Positions 24,291 to 35,500 of a DNA stretch of 64,000 nucleotides are shown piece by piece. The translations under genes were made by a program, and so were the position numbers. This stretch comes from Sternotherus odoratus. Taxonomy: Eukaryota; Chordata; Testudines; Kinosternidae. Below the pieces are notes generated by a model. That model ran no database searches. It was not told the DNA's origin and worked only from the letters and a program-made list of their open reading frames with translations. Position 1 is the first letter of the stretch, and each line of letters opens with the position of its first letter. Location: contig JAVMKO010000003.1 in NCBI GenBank assembly GCA_032164245.1, forward strand, positions 140,357,259 to 140,421,258, read 5' to 3'.

Positions 24291-24804
24291 ATTTGACATA
24301 ATGGTGGGCAGTCACATTAAATAGCTTTTATTTTAAAAGAGAATTTTTTTCCATTCCTTTCCTCTTTATTTTGCAGCTGAAAAACATTCTTTGAGTGCAC
24401 TTGCCTACCTACCTCCTGCTAGTCACAGAACAATTCTTGGATAAAATCAGCATTGCATTGTTGTCAGGTTTTCCAGAAGAAGCCTTGTGTTGACATCTGG
24501 GGAAAGGTCAACAAGTGAGCACAACTGAACAGAGCATACCACTGATTCAGCATCACTTTAAAGTAGAAATGGACCCAAACTGAACATCCCTAAGCTTTGA
24601 GTTCAGGAAAAGGTATTCCAAACCTGAACACAGAGCAAGTTCTGATCACAAAATGGACCAAGCTAAATCTCTTGGTCTGACCATCCCTGAACTCGGAAAT
24701 GTTTGAAATCTGGATCAGGAGCACAATTTTACAGTTTGGCCCCACCTCTGCCTTAAACAGTTTCTCCTGACTTATAGTATCAGCAGTTCATATCAATTAT
24801 TAAC
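24291..24804. other. unassigned non-coding sequence
   Basis: No feature recognised. Confidence 0.3.
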
Positions 24805-24817
24805 ATTAATAGTTAAT

Positions 24818-24949
24818 AATCCCTATATATAGACTATAATAATAGTCTTCCACTGCATGCATCCGACAAAGTGGGTATTAGCCCACGAAAGCTCATGCTT
24901 CAATACTTTAGTTAGTCTTTAAGGTTCCACAGGACTCTGTAACTTCTAA
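24818..24949 (-). repeat. single-arm 'ctttcgtgggc' retroposon with possible target duplication
   Basis: Positions 24857-24945 carry the arm (gcatccgacaaagtgggtat ... ccacaggactctgtaactt) without an inverted partner or head. The AT-rich 13-mer attaatagttaat is present at 24805-24817 and at 24950-24962. If this is the target duplication, about 40 bp of unrelated sequence (24818-24856) was inserted together with the element. Confidence 0.6.
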
Positions 24950-24962
24950 ATTAATAGTTAAT

Positions 24963-25899
24963 GACGTTTATAAATTATTCCTCACCTGGCCCCAAAAATC
25001 TAACTAGCTTCAAGCAAAACTAGGAGTGAGAAGAGGGCCTATGTTGGTATCACAATTCTGGTTTCCTCTCACCACTCCAAAAAGAAAGGAGTTTTCAGCA
25101 CAGAAACCAAAAGTGCACGTTGCTTTTCTCCTCAAATCAAATGCAGTGACCTGTAAAGGAACTGACTGCAGCTTCCTGCCCTACAGAATTTGCTTCAGCT
25201 TCTCCAGAGTCCCTCCTGAGTAGTGGATTTATCAATGGAAGAAATTCAGTGTCTGTTTTATTATTATATAGTTAATAACCATATAGCTACTGATTGCATG
25301 GGATCGTGTTCAAACTTTTTTCCCCCGCTGTCCTGGGTCTCTAAAAGCTTCCCCCGCTGTCCTGGGTCTCTAAAAGCAAAGCAGTAACGGAACCAGATTT
25401 TGCAAGGTGATGTCTTGGAACACTTTTTTCAAACTGCCAGAACTTCATCATCAAGGATTGGTGGTTTCCCTAAATCTTCTTATGTCAAGCCAAGTGCACA
25501 TGTTGATAAAACAGTCAAAGACAGCTTGACCTAGACAGCCCACAGATGCAGGTTTTGTTTCAGCTATCAATCAAGATCTGCAGCAGTGAAACTGGCCTTG
25601 GACCATCATCCCAGCAGACCAGAATGGGAACCCTGTGTTCAATAGAAGGGTACTGGATGCTTCTCTCTGTAGCACCCACTGATAGTTAATCTAGAGACTA
25701 GAACAGTCATTAGATCAAAAGAGAAGGATACACAGAGCAGGTTCTTCATCAGCTGTGATTGCAGGGATCAGTTAGTGGAGGAGGCAGATGTGTGCAAAGA
25801 GCTTGAAAAGGAAAATGAGACTGACTTCCAATCAGAATTTAACTCTGTAGTTAGTGGAAATATTTTGCCCATTTAATAGAGTTTTTATTTAATCTTCCT
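24963..25899. other. unassigned sequence with a recent 29-bp tandem duplication
   Basis: The unit tcccccgctgtcctgggtct followed by ctaaaagc is repeated exactly at 25321 and 25350. No other feature was recognised. Confidence 0.5.
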
Positions 25900-26095
25900 T
25901 TGTCTCCTGTTAGTATGTGAGCAGCTCACAATCTCAATGTACCCTCACAACAGCCCTGTGATGTGGGGGAAGTACAACTACCCACATTTTACAGATGGGA
26001 AAACTGAAGCACAGACAGGCTAAGTGACTTGTTCAAGGTCACACAAGAAGTCTGTGACAGAGACAGGAATAGGGCCAGATCTCAGATTTCTAGTT
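25900..26095 (-). repeat. MIR-type SINE
   Basis: The plus strand shows cccacattttacagatggga, then gaaaactgaagcacagacag and 'aagtgacttgttcaaggtca', the classic MIR core read in reverse. It is tRNA-derived, non-coding and diverged. Confidence 0.75.
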
Positions 26096-26119
26096 GAGTG
26101 TCTTAATGAAAAGGTCGCC

Positions 26120-26430
26120 TTCTTTCGCTTGTATATATGTTTGTGTAATTAGCCACATTAGGGAGATACATATGCAAATATGTATTCACACAAGTGTTTC
26201 TGTGGCCCTTATAAAAGCTTTCTGTGGTTTTGTGTCATCCAATCAGGGAGCAGTAATAATGCCATCACATAATGCAAACAGCTAATTATGAATAGCAAAT
26301 AATCAAAACAATATTTACAGCAAATAGTTTGCAATCTCCCCATAGAATGAAATATACTCCCATTCATCATTCACCTAATCTGAATAATGAACAAATACGT
26401 TAAAATCGAAGCCAGATTGCAGATAATTTG
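26120..26430. other. candidate conserved non-coding element
   Basis: This AT-rich, apparently single-copy block contains an octamer-type site (atgcaaat at about 26171), a second atgcaaac, the homeodomain-type core gctaattatg, and ccaatcag. The clustering would suit an enhancer. The evidence is only motif content, and AT-rich DNA yields such matches by chance. Confidence 0.25.
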
Positions 26431-26524
26431 CAAACTGAAAAAAAGGACAACTCTCTTCCTACCACTTTTTAATTACAAATAGTTCATCCAGCTTCAGTCA
26501 TGAGTTCTAGTGTCAGGTCTGCCA

Positions 26525-26860
26525 TAAACTTACTGAGACTTTGGAGAAGTCACTTGGACCAGATTTTTATAGGTATTTAAGCACCTGAAGATTCAAATAG
26601 GCACCTAGTGGGATTTCCAAAAGGGAGTTAGACATCTAGGTGCTAGTTACACATCCACAAGGCTCCCACCTGCATCTTTAATAATGCCTAAATAATATTT
26701 AAAAATCTGGCCCTTCATCTCTTTGCCTCAGGACCCCATCTCTACAATGAGGATTCTCATACTTCCCTACTGCACAAGGGTGTTGTGGGAATTAATTAAT
26801 CAATGTTTGTAAAGTGCTCTGAGCATGTACTGTAAAGCTAGTCTTCAGGATCTAAGTATT
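26525..26860 (+). repeat. MIR-type SINE split by a MITE
   Basis: The left part ends 'gactttggagaagtcactt' at 26555. The right part resumes 'ttcatctctttgcctcagga' at 26714, then passes through 'ccatctctacaatgaggatt' and 'tttgtaaagtgctctgagca'. Removing 26556-26713 restores the MIR order. The element is old and diverged. Confidence 0.75.
26556..26713. mobile_element. palindromic MITE (ggaccagattttta ... taaaaatctggccc) inside a MIR
   Basis: Inverted ends ggaccagattttta and taaaaatctggccc bracket 158 bp containing 'taggtgcctaa'-like phrases. Only tt is shared by the two flanks, so the superfamily is unclear. A related copy lies at 43471-43588. It is younger than the MIR it interrupts. Confidence 0.65.
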
Positions 26861-26861
26861 C

Positions 26862-27235
26862 AGCAGGTCTAGGTTTGCTCAGAAATTCTTGAGCCTTAGA
26901 AAAACTCTCAAGGAACCTGATCTGACTGTCCGGAAACCTGAAACCAGCTGAGATTCGCCTGGTCTCAGGTTTCTCTGAGCATTGAGCACAGCTCTAATAA
27001 TGATCCCTTCTGATTTATGCTCTCTTTTCTACAGTTTTCAATCTGCTCTCTAACTTCTGCTAGACTTGGAGACAGCTTTCTGCTTTTGCCCTAAGCTAGA
27101 CTATTGGTTGCTCAATCTACCCATGGACAAGCTTATGCTTCAAAACTTTATAGTTAGTCTTTAAAGTGCCACCGGACTTTGTTACCACAGTTATATATGT
27201 ATTTCAACTAAATTCAGTGACACTCATTTATGAAA
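26862..27235. other. unassigned sequence with a retroposon arm fragment
   Basis: Positions 27125-27185 contain 'gcttatgcttcaaaacttta' and 'agtctttaaagtgccaccgg', a degraded arm of the 'ctttcgtgggc' retroposon. The rest is unassigned. Confidence 0.4.
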
Positions 27236-27240
27236 TGTTT

Positions 27241-27510
27241 AAGAATAGCAGCCGTGTTAGTCTGTATCCGTAAAGAAAGCGAAGAATACTTGTAGCGCCA
27301 TAGAGACTAACCAGTTTATTTCAGCATAAGCTTTCATGGGCTATAGCCCACTTCATCAATGCACAGAATGGAACAAACAGAAGTAAGATGTATTTATACA
27401 CACAGAAAGCAAAAAAAAAGTAAATCATCATACCAATTCTAAGAGGCTGTTTAATTCGGATGGGCCAGTATCAGCAGGAGGGGGGAAAACACCTTTTGTA
27501 GTGAAAATTT
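27241..27510 (+). repeat. longer copy of the 'ctttcgtgggc' retroposon
   Basis: It starts with the head gaatagcagccgtgttagtc and runs through cataagctttcatgggctat to cacttcatcaatgcacagaa. It continues for another 150 bp (catcataccaattctaagag, tatcagcaggaggggggaaa). This copy shows that the short, single-arm and foldback copies lack a 3' extension present in the parent element. Confidence 0.65.
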
Positions 27511-27794
27511 AGTGGATCTATCATTTAGGAAATGTAAATACAATAGCTCTCATCATATGCTTGGCAAAACTCCCTTAATCTCCCTCGTACTGAAAACTGA
27601 TGGTGTTAAATTTACAAAACACATTACCAACCTTTCTGCACTGAACACTGTAATTCAATATCAAATTCTGAATAGAATTTACATCATCCCAAACTTTTCA
27701 ACATGGGTAAATCGGGCGAGAACTCCTGCAGAAGGAGGAGTGGTTTCACTGGAGATTTCAATCATATTAGGAGGGTCTGGCCCATTGTTGGGAT

Positions 27795-27930
27795 ATGCTA
27801 AGAACATAAGAATGGCCATAATGGGTCAGACCAGTGGTTCATCTAGCCCAGTATCCTGTCTTCTGATAGTGGCCAATGTCAGTGCTTCAGAGGGAGTGAA
27901 TAGAACATGGCAGTTTAATCAAATAATCCA
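27795..27930 (-). repeat. CR1 3' end, left half of a split copy
   Basis: The plus strand reads aacataagaatggccataat, gggtcagaccagtggttcat and 'ctagcccagtatcctgtctt', the reverse of a CR1 3' end and the same subfamily as 22770-24290. The match stops near 27930 and resumes at 29030 (cccagcttctggaagtcaga). This brackets a plus-strand CR1 that inserted here. Confidence 0.75.
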
Positions 27931-27932
27931 TC

Positions 27933-29029
27933 ACTTGCAGATGACACTAAACTGGGGGCAGATGTAGATATGCTGAAGGGTAGGGACAGAGTCCAGAAGG
28001 ACCTAGCCAAATTGGATGGGACTAAAGAAATCTGATGAGGGTCAACAAGGGCAAGTGCAGAGTCCTTTTTGGAAGGAAGAATCCCATGCACTGCTACAGG
28101 CTGGGGACTGACTGGCTAAGAGGTAGTTCTGCAGAAAAGGACCTAGGGATTACAGCGGACAAGATTCTGGATGAGACTCAACAGTGTGACCTTATTGCCA
28201 AGAAGGCTAATGGAATATTGGGCTCAATTAGTAGGAGCATTGCCAGCAGATTGAGGGAAGTGATTATTCCCCTCTATTCAGCACTGGTGAGGCCACATCT
28301 GGAGTACTGTGTCCAATTTGGGGGGGCCCACTACAGAAAGGATGTGAACAAATTGGAGAGAGTCCAGCGGAGGACAACGAAAATTATTATGGGGCTGGAG
28401 CACATGACTTATGAGGAGAGGCTGAGAGAACTGGTCTTATTTAGTCTGCCGAGGAGAAGAGTGAGGGGGGGATCTGCAACCTTCAAGTACCGGAAGGGCG
28501 GATTTGAAAGGGGATGGAGCTAGGCTGTTTTCAGTTGAGAGAAAAAGGAGCAATGGCCTCAAATTGCAATGCGGGACATCTAGGTTGGATATTAGGAAAA
28601 ACTATTTCACTAGGAGGGTGGTGAAGCACTGGAATAGGTTACCTAGGGAGGGGGATCTCCATGCTTACAGGTAACAAAGAGTCCTGTGGCACCTTAAAGA
28701 CTAACTATAAAGTATAGAAGCATAAGCTTTCGTGGGCTAATACCCACTTCATCCCACTGCTTGCATCCGACGAAGTGGGTATTAGCCCACGAAAGCTTAT
28801 GCTTCTATACTTTATAGTTAGTCTTTAAGGTGCCACAGGACTCTTTGTTACCTCTGCTATTCCAGACTAACACAGCTACCTCTCTGATTCTTGACTCCAT
28901 GCTTACAGGTTTTTAAGGCCCAGTTTGACAAAGCCCTGGCTGGGATTATATAGTTGGGGTTGGTCCTGCTGTGAGCAGGGGTTTGGACTAGATGATCTCC
29001 TTAGATCGCTTCCAACCCTAATGTTCTGT
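27933..29029 (+). pseudogene. CR1 LINE ORF2 C-terminal region plus 3' end, plus strand
   Basis: It begins at the reverse-transcriptase catalytic loop (cagatgacactaaactgg, ADDTKLG). A 162-codon frame at 28035-28523 includes NKGKCRVL, SSAEKDLGI, AKKANGILGSI, PLYSALVRPHLEYCVQF and YEERLRELVLFSL, the standard order after the CR1 RT core. Past 28523 the frame is shifted, but the nucleotide match continues (ggtggtgaagcactggaata). The 3' end is 'gacta gatgatctcc ttag' to tccaaccctaatgttctg near 29029. The frame is open for 489 bp but lacks the N-terminal half, so it is dead. A foldback retroposon interrupts it at 28673-28894. Confidence 0.85.
28673..28894. repeat. foldback retroposon with 16-bp target duplication
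   Basis: The left arm (aacaaagagtcctgtggcac ... gggctaatacccacttc) is the near-perfect reverse complement of the right arm (gaagtgggtattagcccacg ... ctctttgtt), separated by about 21 bp. Only the right side carries the head (acctctgctattccagacta ... ctgattcttga). The 16-mer ctccatgcttacaggt occurs at 28657-28672 and 28895-28910. Exact 16-bp duplication indicates target-primed reverse transcription, not a DNA transposase. Confidence 0.9.
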
Positions 29030-29125
29030 CATCCAGTCCCAGCTTCTGGAAGTCAGAGGTTTAGGGAAACCCAGAACATGGGGTTGCATCCCCGGCACCA
29101 ATCACCTTTGTCCCTAGACCTGCAG
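29030..29125 (-). repeat. CR1 3' end, right half of the split copy
   Basis: It continues the minus-strand CR1 interrupted at 27930: atccagtcccagcttctgga, gtcagaggtttagggaaacc, catggggttgcatcccc. The same order is found undivided at 22890-22955. Confidence 0.7.
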
Positions 29126-29799
29126 AACGCATTCAAATAAGCTATTTGAGCACCCAAACCAATCTGAGCACCAAAACATGGAATTGAGAGTTGTCTTTTA
29201 GGTGAGCCCATGGAAAGTGGTTCCCAGAATGATATTAACCCTGCGCAGAATGCAGGCTATGCTTACACAAAGTAACAGTGCTATCTATAGTAAGACACAT
29301 GTTGACACCTGAGTTTTAGTCAGGAAACTGAGCTTGTATCTCCATTTACATTAGTGCAGCCTTTGAAAATCAGAGTCAAGAAGGTGAACTTTTCTTTAAA
29401 TGATCTCATAGTATAATGCAACCAGCCTGATACCACTTTATGGCTTTTAAAAGAGATAATGCAACATGTATACTCAAAAACAATGAGCTGAGATGTTCTT
29501 GTGATTAGATTTACAAATATATGCAGACTATGGGCTTCGTTTTCAGCAGTGCTGGGCACCGACAGCTGTCATTGGTTGATCAGGCCTTGACATAGGTAGA
29601 TACTCTAGCCCTTGATTTTTTGCCTGTAATCTGGTCCTAGTCCAAAACTCATCAAAGTCAATGGGAACCTTTCAGGAGTTGATCAGGCCTTTTGTGGCCA
29701 CAATTACTTGTTGATGGAATTTTGCACCTGCATTTGAGAGTTCAACCCTGTAAATCATTTTGATTTCTAACTAGATGACCACACCTACAAATCAGGGAC
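29126..29799. other. unassigned non-coding sequence
   Basis: No feature recognised. Confidence 0.35.
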
Positions 29800-29802
29800 T
29801 TA

Positions 29803-30066
29803 GGCTTTGTCCTCACTACACAGCTTTTAGCGACATTGCCATGTCGCTAAATGTCGGGCAGTGTAATTGCTTTTTGTTGGCACTTTTGGCAACAAAATAC
29901 TTCCACCCCCTACAAACAGGGCTCGCGTTGCTGACAGGAACGCACTCCTGCTGACAACACAGGCCCTTGCCATGGCAAAACTTTTGTCTTTTGGCAGAGG
30001 AGGGGCTTTTTAAGCATCTGTGAACAACAAAAGTTTTGTCGTTCAATTGCCAGTGCAGACAAAGCC
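29803..30066. mobile_element. PIF/Harbinger MITE with TTA duplications
   Basis: The left end ggctttgtcctcactac and right end gtgcagacaaagcc are inverted repeats with TTA on both sides (29800-29802 and 30067-30069). The interior shares 'tttgtcg' phrases with the element at 999. It is 264 bp and non-coding. Confidence 0.8.
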
Positions 30067-30069
30067 TTA

Positions 30070-32335
30070 GATATTTAAATGAATTCAGCTGTGCCCCAAA
30101 ATGGCAAATCCAATTCCCAAGTGAAAAAACTAAGACCAGATTTTCAAAATGATCCCACACTGCACCCTACAATTAATATATGCATTTCACTTACACTTTT
30201 CTGTTGTGCATAAATATTCAAAAAATAGAACAGAGGGAAGGACAAATAGAACAGAGGGAAATATTACAACACGATAGAAGACAGAGCATACGCAAAGTGG
30301 TACACTATCTTAGAAAGCTTCACAGATCAGGTGGGTATCCTAATCCTTGTGATTTATTATTAGACCAATTCAAATATACACCAGAACTTTGCTTTCAGAA
30401 GTTAATTTGCTCCTGCTGCTTATTCCTTAGCTGGTGTCATTCTTAGCATCAAAATTTCCAAAGCAAGCAACTATGCTGGCACTAATTAAACACAATAAGC
30501 CTGATTCTGATCTCATTTAGGTCAGTGTAAATTGGGATTAACTCTGCTGACGTAAAGTAGAAGCATATTGCTAGTTACATCTCAGGCCCTACCCTACGGC
30601 CAAGATTTTCAAAAGTAACTAAAAATTATACGTCTCTGGGTTTTTTAGTGCCAATGTTGAGCCACTTTAAATTGACCTAGTTTTCAGATAGGCCAAGCAG
30701 TCATCTGAAAATCAAGCCCCTTTTAAGTATCATGAATTGGGCATCCAAAAATTGAGGCAACCACAATCAGAAGTCACTCTTTTAAATCTACACCATATAT
30801 GATTACAAGTAAAGAACAACCAGCTTGGCCACCTAATACTGAAGCCACTGAACAACAACGTTTATGGACCTCGTTCTGACCTTCCAACCAGAGTTACTCA
30901 TGTTCACACAAGTATAGGTAAGATTATTCATAGATTTTTAAGGCCATTAAGATAATTCAATTTAACTGCTTAAATAGCACAAGCTGTACAACTTCACCTG
31001 ATAGGGTCCTGTTCTTGATCTTGATGTATGAACTGTTTTCAAGCAAATATTTCTGTGGAGAAAAAGTGAAGAGAACACAAAATTGTCAACACATCGGAAT
31101 AGAATGTTCTTTAAACTTTCCCATGAAGTATCAGGGATTCTTTAAAACAATATAAAAAGGCCAGTGACTATTATCATCCCCTAGCAGTAGGTTCTAGTCT
31201 ACAGATGAACAGCTCTTGATTGGGGCGGTGGGGGAGGGGGAATATGGGCACACCCTGCAAATCCCAACAGAGCATCTCTGCTATAGTTAGCAAGCTGTTC
31301 CATCATGCATTATAGACGGATTCAAGTGCTACCACAGAAAAAAATAATCAAGTGTGGTAGAAGGAATGTAGAGCTCTCAGCAGAGGGAGGTATTGACACA
31401 GTGTATAACTCCAGGATGGAGGAATCACTGACTTGACTGTTTCAGTGCTTTGATGCAGTCAGGAGCTATATTCTTACCCACCTCCTCCTGTCTTCATTTG
31501 AAAAAAATATATATTAAGTTCTCGAAACAACTTTGCTGCTGTTGTCTGCCTGCTTGCAAATGTTTGGTTTATATTATGCTGGCAGTGAAAAGAAAAAAAT
31601 GAGAGGGGAGAGGAAATAGAGATGTAAACTTTAAGGCCTTTGGTCACCAAAAATAGTCAGAGTAGCAGAAACCTGCCTAGTGTCCATGCTACCAGTACAA
31701 CAGCACAGGGCAAAGTTACATAATATTTTCCACATTTATTTCAAGCAGGGCCACTAGCCAGCTTAATATAGTTATTGGGAAGTTGGGGGAAGGCAGTTTG
31801 ATTCTCTACGTTTTGCTATACGATGAGGGAGAAATCCAAATGTATTGTAAAGAAATGTGTGTGTAATTACAGCTCACCCATCAGCCATTGCTTTCCCCTC
31901 CTTAGTCATTTACTTTTAAAGGGCTTCAGTCCGTAGCACAATCCAGACTGGAGAGCCTTCTACCTCCCTGTATAACAATGCTAGCTCTTAAAACGGTCTT
32001 TTCTTCTTCTCCTTTTTTCCAGTCCTGACTTGTACCAATTTGGAAAACATTTACCCTTCAGAAAATATCTACCATATAGCCCCAAAACATGCACAATAAA
32101 AGAAAGGTGCTTGAAAAGGGGGGCACCAGGAGCTGTTTCAATGAGTGTAGTTAAGGAGACTCTCTTTTGTCCAAAAATAGAAATTCTGAGAATAAAAGAT
32201 TTACACAAATTTAGTAGACAAATGTTTTCAGGTTTTGTTTTTTCATTTAATAATAACTGCTTGTTTAGATTAGAAATGCGCTGAAATCTCAGATGTTCAT
32301 CTGAACTTTGCCATATTTCTGGGTTACTTTGATCT
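30070..32335. other. mostly unassigned sequence with old MITE copies
   Basis: Positions 30499-30560 (gcctgattctgatctcattt ... taactctgctgacg) and 30597-30722 (ggccaagattttcaaaag ... ctgaaaatcaagcccc) are decayed palindromic MITEs. A partial tandem duplication with aatagaacagagggaa lies at about 30226-30262. No gene supported. Confidence 0.4.
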
Positions 32336-32591
32336 AGGGTTAGGGTGACCTCACATACCATGTTTTAAGGGACACCAGTCATTTGCTGCCTAATTTCCTA
32401 TTATGGAGTTATTACAAAGGATATGATCATATAAAAAGTATGCTTTTCTGAAGTAAACATGCAAAGGATTAAATGTAGGATTTGTACTATGAGTACAGCA
32501 TTATCTGGGGATGTCCCATAAAATAAGTGTTGGTCAGTACTTTTCATAGTATTGTCCTTTATTTCCTTGAAATGTAGCTGGTCACCCTAGT
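32336..32591. mobile_element. MITE-like element with ctagggt...gacc / ggtcaccctag ends
   Basis: The left end ctagggttagggtgacctca and right end agctggtcaccctag are inverted repeats. They resemble the agggtgaccagat family at 2036 and 20839 but are longer, with an AT-rich interior. The left end contains an extra 'tagggt'. A clean target duplication was not found. Confidence 0.5.
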
Positions 32592-35500
32592 TGGATTTAT
32601 CTGTACATCTAGTTTAGATTTGATCATTGGATTTCAGGACTGATTCAGAATCAGCAGCAGGTGACACTGACTAGAAGAATGAATACAAACATAAAAGAAA
32701 TCATTGACCAACATGGAGGAAGTAAAAAATGGGGGGAGGGGAACAAAGTCAAAAGTTTAATAAAACGAAGGTGTTTGTAGTAAAACACAAGAAAATATAT
32801 ATTCATGCATTCATTTCCTATACATCCTACCTCAACTTTCTACCTCTCTGCCAAGGGCTACACATCATTTGGCCCTCTTGGCATATCTGAACAGGAACTA
32901 TTAGAGATGAGACCACCAAAAGGCAGACTGAAACCTTTCTATCTAACACAGGGATTTCCAATGCATCAATCAACATAGCATCATAGTATCAATATATCAT
33001 TTACCTCTCAAACTAAACCTTCAATGAGGACTACTCAATACATAATGTTAAATAAACAAAGACAAAAGGATGTCCGCTGAACTCCAGGATTTGTCATAAT
33101 GTTAACCTGGGAAGTAGAAACTCTTTCAGACCAGTGCAGCGTTAAAACTCAAGCCCAGTTCATACAACAAGGCAGCGATATAAGGTGAAGTGTAAGATAT
33201 ACACTTGCTAGCAGCATTGTATGGGTTTTGGCATGTAGTGTCTGTGGAAGTTCACTCTCATCCTCCAGACCACACTCTCTTCTTTCAGTGTCAAGTCTCA
33301 CCAATGGGTTACAGCTGTAGTTTATTGATCTTGTTTCAGTGAACTATTTTAATACCCCCATAAGGTAGAATTAATAGCTTAGCCTCTTAAAAGTTGATTT
33401 TCCTCTCCAGAGCCAAGCTTCATGGCAACTACTCAAATGTTATCTGAGGTGAGGTTTTCCCATTTCCACGTCCAAAATTTTCAGTCCCAGCACAGGGAGA
33501 TTTCACTAGGGACAAAACAGTGAATTTTCTTTCATTTGTCCCAAGGAAAAGTTTTGTCTCCTTTTTTCCTGCAAAAAGGAACTTAATTTTAAAATAGAAA
33601 GTGAACATAAATGGATTAACAATGGTCAATTGTGACCAAACAAAGACACACTCAAACTTTGGAAGAGAATAAATATCCTGTTCATAAGCAGATAAAATAA
33701 AATAAACTATCTGTGATACAATAAACAAGGTGATTATGTTTCATCACACAACTGTTACTGTGCATTCTTTATTGCTGTTTGGTGAGTTATGTACTGGGTA
33801 TTTAAGGATTAAACATTCAGAGTGACAAAAAGAAGAAAAGAGGAGAAGAGAAAGGAAAGCTGAGGGAGAGAAGATGACAACAGAAAAAATGGATAAATGA
33901 AAATAATGGTGTTTGAGGAGAGGTTGTTTTGGCAGCCCTTGAAGGATATTTAGACTAGATAAGTTACTGTGAGGAAAAAGGCTATTAATGAATGATTTTG
34001 AAGCACCAGGATGATGAGAATCATATATGTACCTAGATAGAGAAAGGAACATTTGTGATTAAAATACACTCCCAAAGGACTGAAGAATTCATCTCAATAA
34101 AGGTTCCAGAGACAACTCAAAAAAAGTCTCATGTAAATAAGCAAATGTCTTTACCTATGTTGTTAATAACCTTAGATTACTAGAAGTGGGGGAAAAAATC
34201 AAATCTCACTATTTATGCTTTGTGTTTATAGTTTGCATTTGTCACTATTTAGGTAATGAAACTCAGCAAAGACTATTCCACTGTTGTATGTAGTCATTTG
34301 CACTGCCTGTTTCTCACTGCTGGGGAATGTCTATTTCTTTAAATATAACTGTTTTTATTAGAGTGTTGTCCCCATTGTGGATTTTTGTGTTTTCTGTTTG
34401 TTTTGGTTTTTTAAATTGTGGAAACATTTAGTGCTAACAGCCATTACAAAATTTAACTTATGGGCCAAATTTAAGTAAACATGGTCTTTAATTATTTCCC
34501 AGATAATTGTTGACAGTACCTCCTGCCTTCATTTACTGAAAGAAAAATTACCTTGGCCATCCCAGTGGTGTGGGAATGTTCTTTTAAAGGGTGCACCTTG
34601 GTACTTAGGATGTGTTTCTATTATACATATTGTTTTTATTATATCATAATATTGTTATAACAATTATCACTTAAACAGCACCACAGATGTGCATGATACT
34701 TTAATAGTGATAAAACTGATAGACCCAAGAAGCTCCTAATTTACAGAATCAACCCTACCAGTTGGTAAGGGCCCTCAACTTCCATTGAAAAAGGGAGATG
34801 AGAGTTCTCAGAGTCTTTCAGGCAATAAAGAGTATGCATGTATATACATACTCTTTGATATATTGGAATAGGGGTAACTTCAGCTAGGGCTAATTGACAT
34901 TGATAGGCCAACATAGTGAGGGGGAAGGTAAGTCAATAAGCAAGATTATAGACTCCCTGACTGAAGGGACCACAGGGTGCATGATAGGGATGCTCAAAGG
35001 TCACAGCCAGGACAGAGGTATGTGCAATAGGGATGCTCAGGAGTTTTGATGCCTCCAGCATTTTGTAGGATGTTCTTAGTTTAGCTCAAAAACCCTTGCA
35101 GGAGTCTAACAATATCTGTTTAAGGTTTTGTTGTGGGGGAATCAAAAAGAGGGTATTCAGGAGGAGGGAAACAGGGGACGAGGTCCCCAGGGGATTTAGG
35201 TGCCTAAAGCCCAGATTTAAGTGCTATTGTGATTCACAAAGCACTGGCTCAGCTGCCACCTAACCTTGTAGGTTCCTAAACTCACTCAGCACCTAACGTT
35301 TTACTGAAAAAGTGCCCTACATACCTAAGTTTCTGCCTCTGGGCATTCACACTTCTGTCTCGGGCAAGCATCCAGATGCCTATTCTCTATACCACACTCT
35401 AGACTTTGTTATAAAAAGTGTCTCTAAAATTATTCATGATTTACTTTTTGCTGCAGATCTACACTCTGTAAGTGCTTGAGAAAGTGCAAAGAATGAACAG

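Noticed and set aside
28673..28894. Foldback interpreted as a DNA transposon with long inverted repeats
   Set aside because: The exact 16-bp flanking duplication and the one-sided head fit target-primed reverse transcription better than a hAT (8 bp) or mariner (2 bp) event.
32336..32356. Telomere-like tagggttagggt
   Set aside because: There are only two units, and they form the inverted end of a MITE-like element matched by ggtcaccctag at 32581-32591.
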